Part shown: one piece after another, positions 61,789 through 64,000 of the stretch
Layout: each line of letters opens with the position of its first letter
How positions within the stretch are numbered: position 1 is the first letter of the stretch
Source: Alphaproteobacteria bacterium HGW-Alphaproteobacteria-4
Lineage (GTDB): Bacteria > Pseudomonadota > Alphaproteobacteria > Rhodobacterales > Rhodobacteraceae
Assembly (NCBI GenBank): GCA_002842855.1
Contig: PHEE01000002.1
Location: forward strand, 169,003 to 233,002
Direction: 5' to 3'
Length of the DNA: 64,000 nt
Program-made: the position numbers and the translations under genes
The notes under the pieces: generated by a model
Seen by the model: only the letters and a program-made list of their open reading frames with translations
Database searches by the model: none
Told to the model about the DNA's origin: nothing

Positions 61789-62379
61789 AGTGATTTCCTT
61801 GCCGTCTAAGGGAGGCGGATGCCGCGCGTCATCCATTGACTTGCCGCTGATCGCGCACATCAGAACATAGTGGCAACATATCAGATGGGACGCCCTCCGT
61901 AAACGAGATGTTGTGCGGGGCCTGGTTCGGGCGATGATATGTAGTGACGTTGTCAATATGGATTGCGTGAGTGAGACGCTTTTCCGCGAGACACCAGACG
62001 CCAAGACAGATCGCGTCCGGGGCGCTACAGATTCAATATACTCGGGAGAGGAGCGCGCAGGCACTGGCCGCGTCGCTGGCTTCCGGGGTCCAGCGAGGGG
62101 ACCAGTCGGGGTCCGAACTGCCAAGCCTTTGATATCTTGGTTCCTTCCGGGCGATATTCGTATGCTGGCGGGCGAAGCGCGGAAGATCGCCTGCGACAGG
62201 GCCGGATTTTTGGGAAGCCACCCGGAAGCCGGCGCCCCGCGCGCCCCGCGCAAACACCAATGAACGCTGGCCTTCCGACCTGACACCGCTGGTGGCCGCT
62301 GGACCCCGCTTGGAGTCCGGCCCGGCATCCGGAGTCCGGAAGCCACCAGTATCCACCCGACCGAGGAAACTTGCCCACC
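61789..62379. other. 591-bp divergent intergenic region with operator-like sites
   Basis: The region separates the minus-strand regulator-like gene (start 61788) and the ParB-methyltransferase gene (start 62380). It holds GAAC-N7-CAAC at 61863-61877, one mismatch from the SOS consensus, and two direct copies of GGAGTCCGG 19 bp apart (62312-62320 and 62331-62339). An open frame of about 116 codons at 61913-62263 has no ribosome binding site or recognisable protein character and is not called. Promoters for both flanking genes must lie here. Confidence 0.45.
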
Positions 62380-63774
62380 ATGACGCTGAGCTTCGCCCCG
62401 GACGCGATCGAGACGTGGCCGCTGTCGCGCCTCCAGCCCTACGCGAAGAACGCGAAGGCGCATGGCGCGGACCAGGTCGCGAAGCTCGCGGCCAGCATGG
62501 CGGAGTTCGGCTGGACCGTGCCGTGCCTCGTGGGCGAGGACGGGGAGCTGATCGCGGGCCACGGGCGCGTGCTGGCGGCAACCCAGCTTGGACTGACCGA
62601 AGCGCCGGTGATCGTGCTGGGCCACCTGACCGAGGCGCAGCGCCGAGCATACCGGATCGCGGACAACAAGCTGACCGAACTCGGCACCTGGGACGAGGCG
62701 GCGCTGTCGGCGGAACTGAACGATCTGCTGGCCGAGGATTTCGACCTGTCGCTGGTCGGTTACTCCGACGGCGAGCTCGACAAGCTGCTGGCCTTCGTGC
62801 CGGAGGAGGACGGTGAAGACGGTGGCGCCGGGGGCTCCGTGCCGCCGGTGACCATCCCGGAACCGCCGCGCAACCCGGCCTCGCGTACCGGCGATCTGTG
62901 GATCCTCGGGGATCATCGATTGCTGTGTGGTAACAGCACCAGCGCCGCCGATGTGCGCCGCCTGATGAATGGTGAGCGGGCGATCCTGTTCGCGACCGAT
63001 CCGCCGTACCTCGTGGACTACGACGGCTCGAACCATCCGACGCGCAACAAGGACTGGTCGGCGTCCTACGGGACGACATGGGACGACAGTTCGCAGGGGG
63101 CGGAGCTCTACGACGGCTTCATCGCGGCGGCCGTGGCCGAGGCCATCACGGAGGACGCCGCCTGGTACTGCTGGCACGCCTCGCGCCGCCAGGCGATGCT
63201 CGAGGCCTGCTGGGAAAAGGCGGGTGCGTTCGTCCACCAGCAGATCATCTGGGTGAAGGATCGGGGCGTCCTGACCCGCTCCCACTACCTCTGGAAGCAC
63301 GAGCCCTGTTTCATGGGCTGGCGCCGCCCGAACCGCCCGCCGAAGGTGGCTGAGGAAACGCTGCCGTCGACGTGGGCGCTGCCCAGCTTTGCAAAAGACG
63401 AGCGGCCCGACCACCCGACGCCGAAACCGCTCGACGCCTTCGGCATCCCGATGCGCCAGCATGTGGCCCGTGGTGGGCTCTGCTACGAGCCGTTCTCGGG
63501 CTCCGGCTCGCAGATCATGGCGGGCGAGGCTAACGGCCGGCGCGTCTTCGCAATGGAGATCAGCCCGGCTTACGTCGATGTCGCCGTTGAACGCTGGCAG
63601 GCCGAGACCGGCCGCGATGCCATCCTCGACGGCGACGGCCGGACCTTCGCGCAGGTGAGGGCCGAGCGGCTGGGCGACGACGCCGACGCAGACGCCCCCG
63701 CCGACGCCCCCGCCGACGCCCCGGCAACGGACACCGCCCCCGAACCCGCGCGAAAGCGCAAGACCGCCGCGTGA
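62380..63774 (+). CDS. ParB-like domain fused to DNA adenine/cytosine-N4 methyltransferase
   Basis: The 464-residue protein has an N-terminal ParB/sulfiredoxin-type domain (about 1-140: YAKNAKAHGADQVAKLAASMAEFGWTVPCLV, GHGRVLAATQLG). A methyltransferase domain follows, with ATDPPYLVDYDG (near 205) and YEPFSGSGSQIMAGE (near 370), and a low-complexity Asp/Ala tail (ADAPADAPADAPA). This fusion is common in phages and modifies element DNA, often to evade restriction. ATG 62380 is preferred over TTG 62371 because of the GAGGAA spacing. The next gene, another methyltransferase, starts 2 bp after the stop. Confidence 0.88.
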   Translation: MTLSFAPDAIETWPLSRLQPYAKNAKAHGADQVAKLAASMAEFGWTVPCLVGEDGELIAGHGRVLAATQLGLTEAPVIVLGHLTEAQRRAYRIADNKLTELGTWDEAALSAELNDLLAEDFDLSLVGYSDGELDKLLAFVPEEDGEDGGAGGSVPPVTIPEPPRNPASRTGDLWILGDHRLLCGNSTSAADVRRLMNGERAILFATDPPYLVDYDGSNHPTRNKDWSASYGTTWDDSSQGAELYDGFIAAAVAEAITEDAAWYCWHASRRQAMLEACWEKAGAFVHQQIIWVKDRGVLTRSHYLWKHEPCFMGWRRPNRPPKVAEETLPSTWALPSFAKDERPDHPTPKPLDAFGIPMRQHVARGGLCYEPFSGSGSQIMAGEANGRRVFAMEISPAYVDVAVERWQAETGRDAILDGDGRTFAQVRAERLGDDADADAPADAPADAPATDTAPEPARKRKTAA

Positions 63775-63775
63775 C

Positions 63776-64000
63776 ATGCATGACCTGGCTTTACCTTCCT
63801 CCGGAGACACTTCCGGAGCCGGAGACGCATGCCTCTTCGGCCTCTCCCTCTGCTCCGGCACGGGCGGGCTCGACCTCGGGCTTACCATCGCCATCCCCGG
63901 CTATCGTGCTGTGGGCCATGTCGAACGGGAAACCTACGCCGCAGCCACTCTCGTGGCGCGGATGGAAGATGCGTCCCTGGATCAGGCTGTTGTCTGGGAC
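63776..64000 (+). CDS. DNA (cytosine-5) methyltransferase, N-terminal part (runs off window)
   Basis: From ATG 63776 the frame stays open for 75 codons to the right edge. It includes the SAM-binding motif SLCSGTGGLDLGL and VERETYAAATLVARMED, the standard start of C5-cytosine methyltransferases. An overlapping start at 63780 in another frame does not give this motif. It directly follows the ParB-methyltransferase gene, so the element carries at least two methyltransferases here, in addition to the type III-like Mod in the left arm. Confidence 0.85.
   Translation, partial: MHDLALPSSGDTSGAGDACLFGLSLCSGTGGLDLGLTIAIPGYRAVGHVERETYAAATLVARMEDASLDQAVVWD

Larger units (their letters stand above)
37996..64000. 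mobile_element. Putative integrated phage-like / mobilizable element (right end outside window)
   Basis: From the 3' end of tRNA-Ser to the right edge the content is element-like. It comprises a restriction-modification pair, DUF488, a large serine recombinase with DUF2924, a sigma-like regulator, a Sak4-like ATPase with SSB-like partner, Cas4-like nuclease, RecD-like helicase, VapE primase-helicase, RuvC-like resolvase, DUF6362, a phage-type regulator and two methyltransferases. No capsid, portal, terminase or conjugation gene is seen within the window. Genes overlap heavily, and two divergent arms meet at 46953-47112. No second copy of the tRNA 3' end lies in the window, so the boundary at 37996 is inferred from gene content. 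Confidence 0.75.

Noticed and set aside
61913..62263. Open frame of about 116 codons between the two divergent genes
   Set aside because: It has no ribosome binding site, no domain and an unremarkable composition, and it overlaps promoter-like sequence.
61789..63894. Extension of the minus-strand phage-type gene to a 1015-codon frame
   Set aside because: The extra part lies antisense to the ParB-methyltransferase gene and reads as Arg/Gly-rich shadow; a ribosome binding site supports ATG 61788.

Overview
The window reads as a high-GC alphaproteobacterial chromosome, most likely of the Rhodobacterales (Rhodobacteraceae/Paracoccaceae). Support for this comes from dense codon use rich in G/C third positions, two GAAC-N7-GAAC (GTTC-N7-GTTC) SOS boxes of the Rhodobacter type, an imuB-dnaE2 mutagenesis pair, and a serine recombinase-DUF2924 module that is familiar from this group. 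No 16S gene is present, so genus is not assigned.

Positions 1-37995 look like host chromosome. A giant minus-strand gene (start 8758, running off the left edge) encodes a secreted RTX protein with two complete animal-type heme peroxidase domains. It is followed by an FAD amine/amino-acid oxidoreductase, an AhpD-like protein, two paralogous secreted EF-hand proteins, a dimethylglycine/sarcosine dehydrogenase, the SOS-boxed imuB-dnaE2 pair, and a cobalamin-riboswitch-controlled B12 uptake operon btuB-btuF-btuC-btuD. Next come a DUF475 and a TerC membrane protein flanking cytochrome c' and lipA, tRNA-Gly(GCC), waaA, a tightly coupled glmU-glmS-AlkD-like operon, moaA, a UspA protein, an M20 amidohydrolase and tRNA-Ser(GCU).

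Positions 37996 to the right edge look like an integrated phage-like or mobilizable element lying directly after tRNA-Ser(GCU). Its left arm (minus strand) holds a type III-like restriction-modification pair, an uncharacterised protein, a DUF488 protein, a small HTH-type protein, a large serine recombinase, a DUF2924 protein and a small leader protein; the last six are chained by overlaps. A divergent plus-strand arm starts with an SOS box and a two-gene operon of unknown function. It continues with a sigma-70-like regulator, a Sak4-like ATPase with an SSB/DUF669-like partner, a Cas4-like nuclease, a RecD-like helicase, a Toprim-VapE primase-helicase, ten copies of a GTGGGAC iteron (candidate origin), a RuvC-like resolvase, a DUF6362 protein, a phage-type DNA-binding protein on the opposite strand, and two DNA methyltransferases, the last cut by the right edge.

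The element therefore appears to carry its own replication and recombination set, host-type SOS control, several DNA modification enzymes and its own excision recombinase. The items most worth following up are the SOS-controlled pair at 47113-49249, the iteron array at 59348-59616, the shared N-terminal DLN motif in four element genes, and the double-peroxidase RTX protein.
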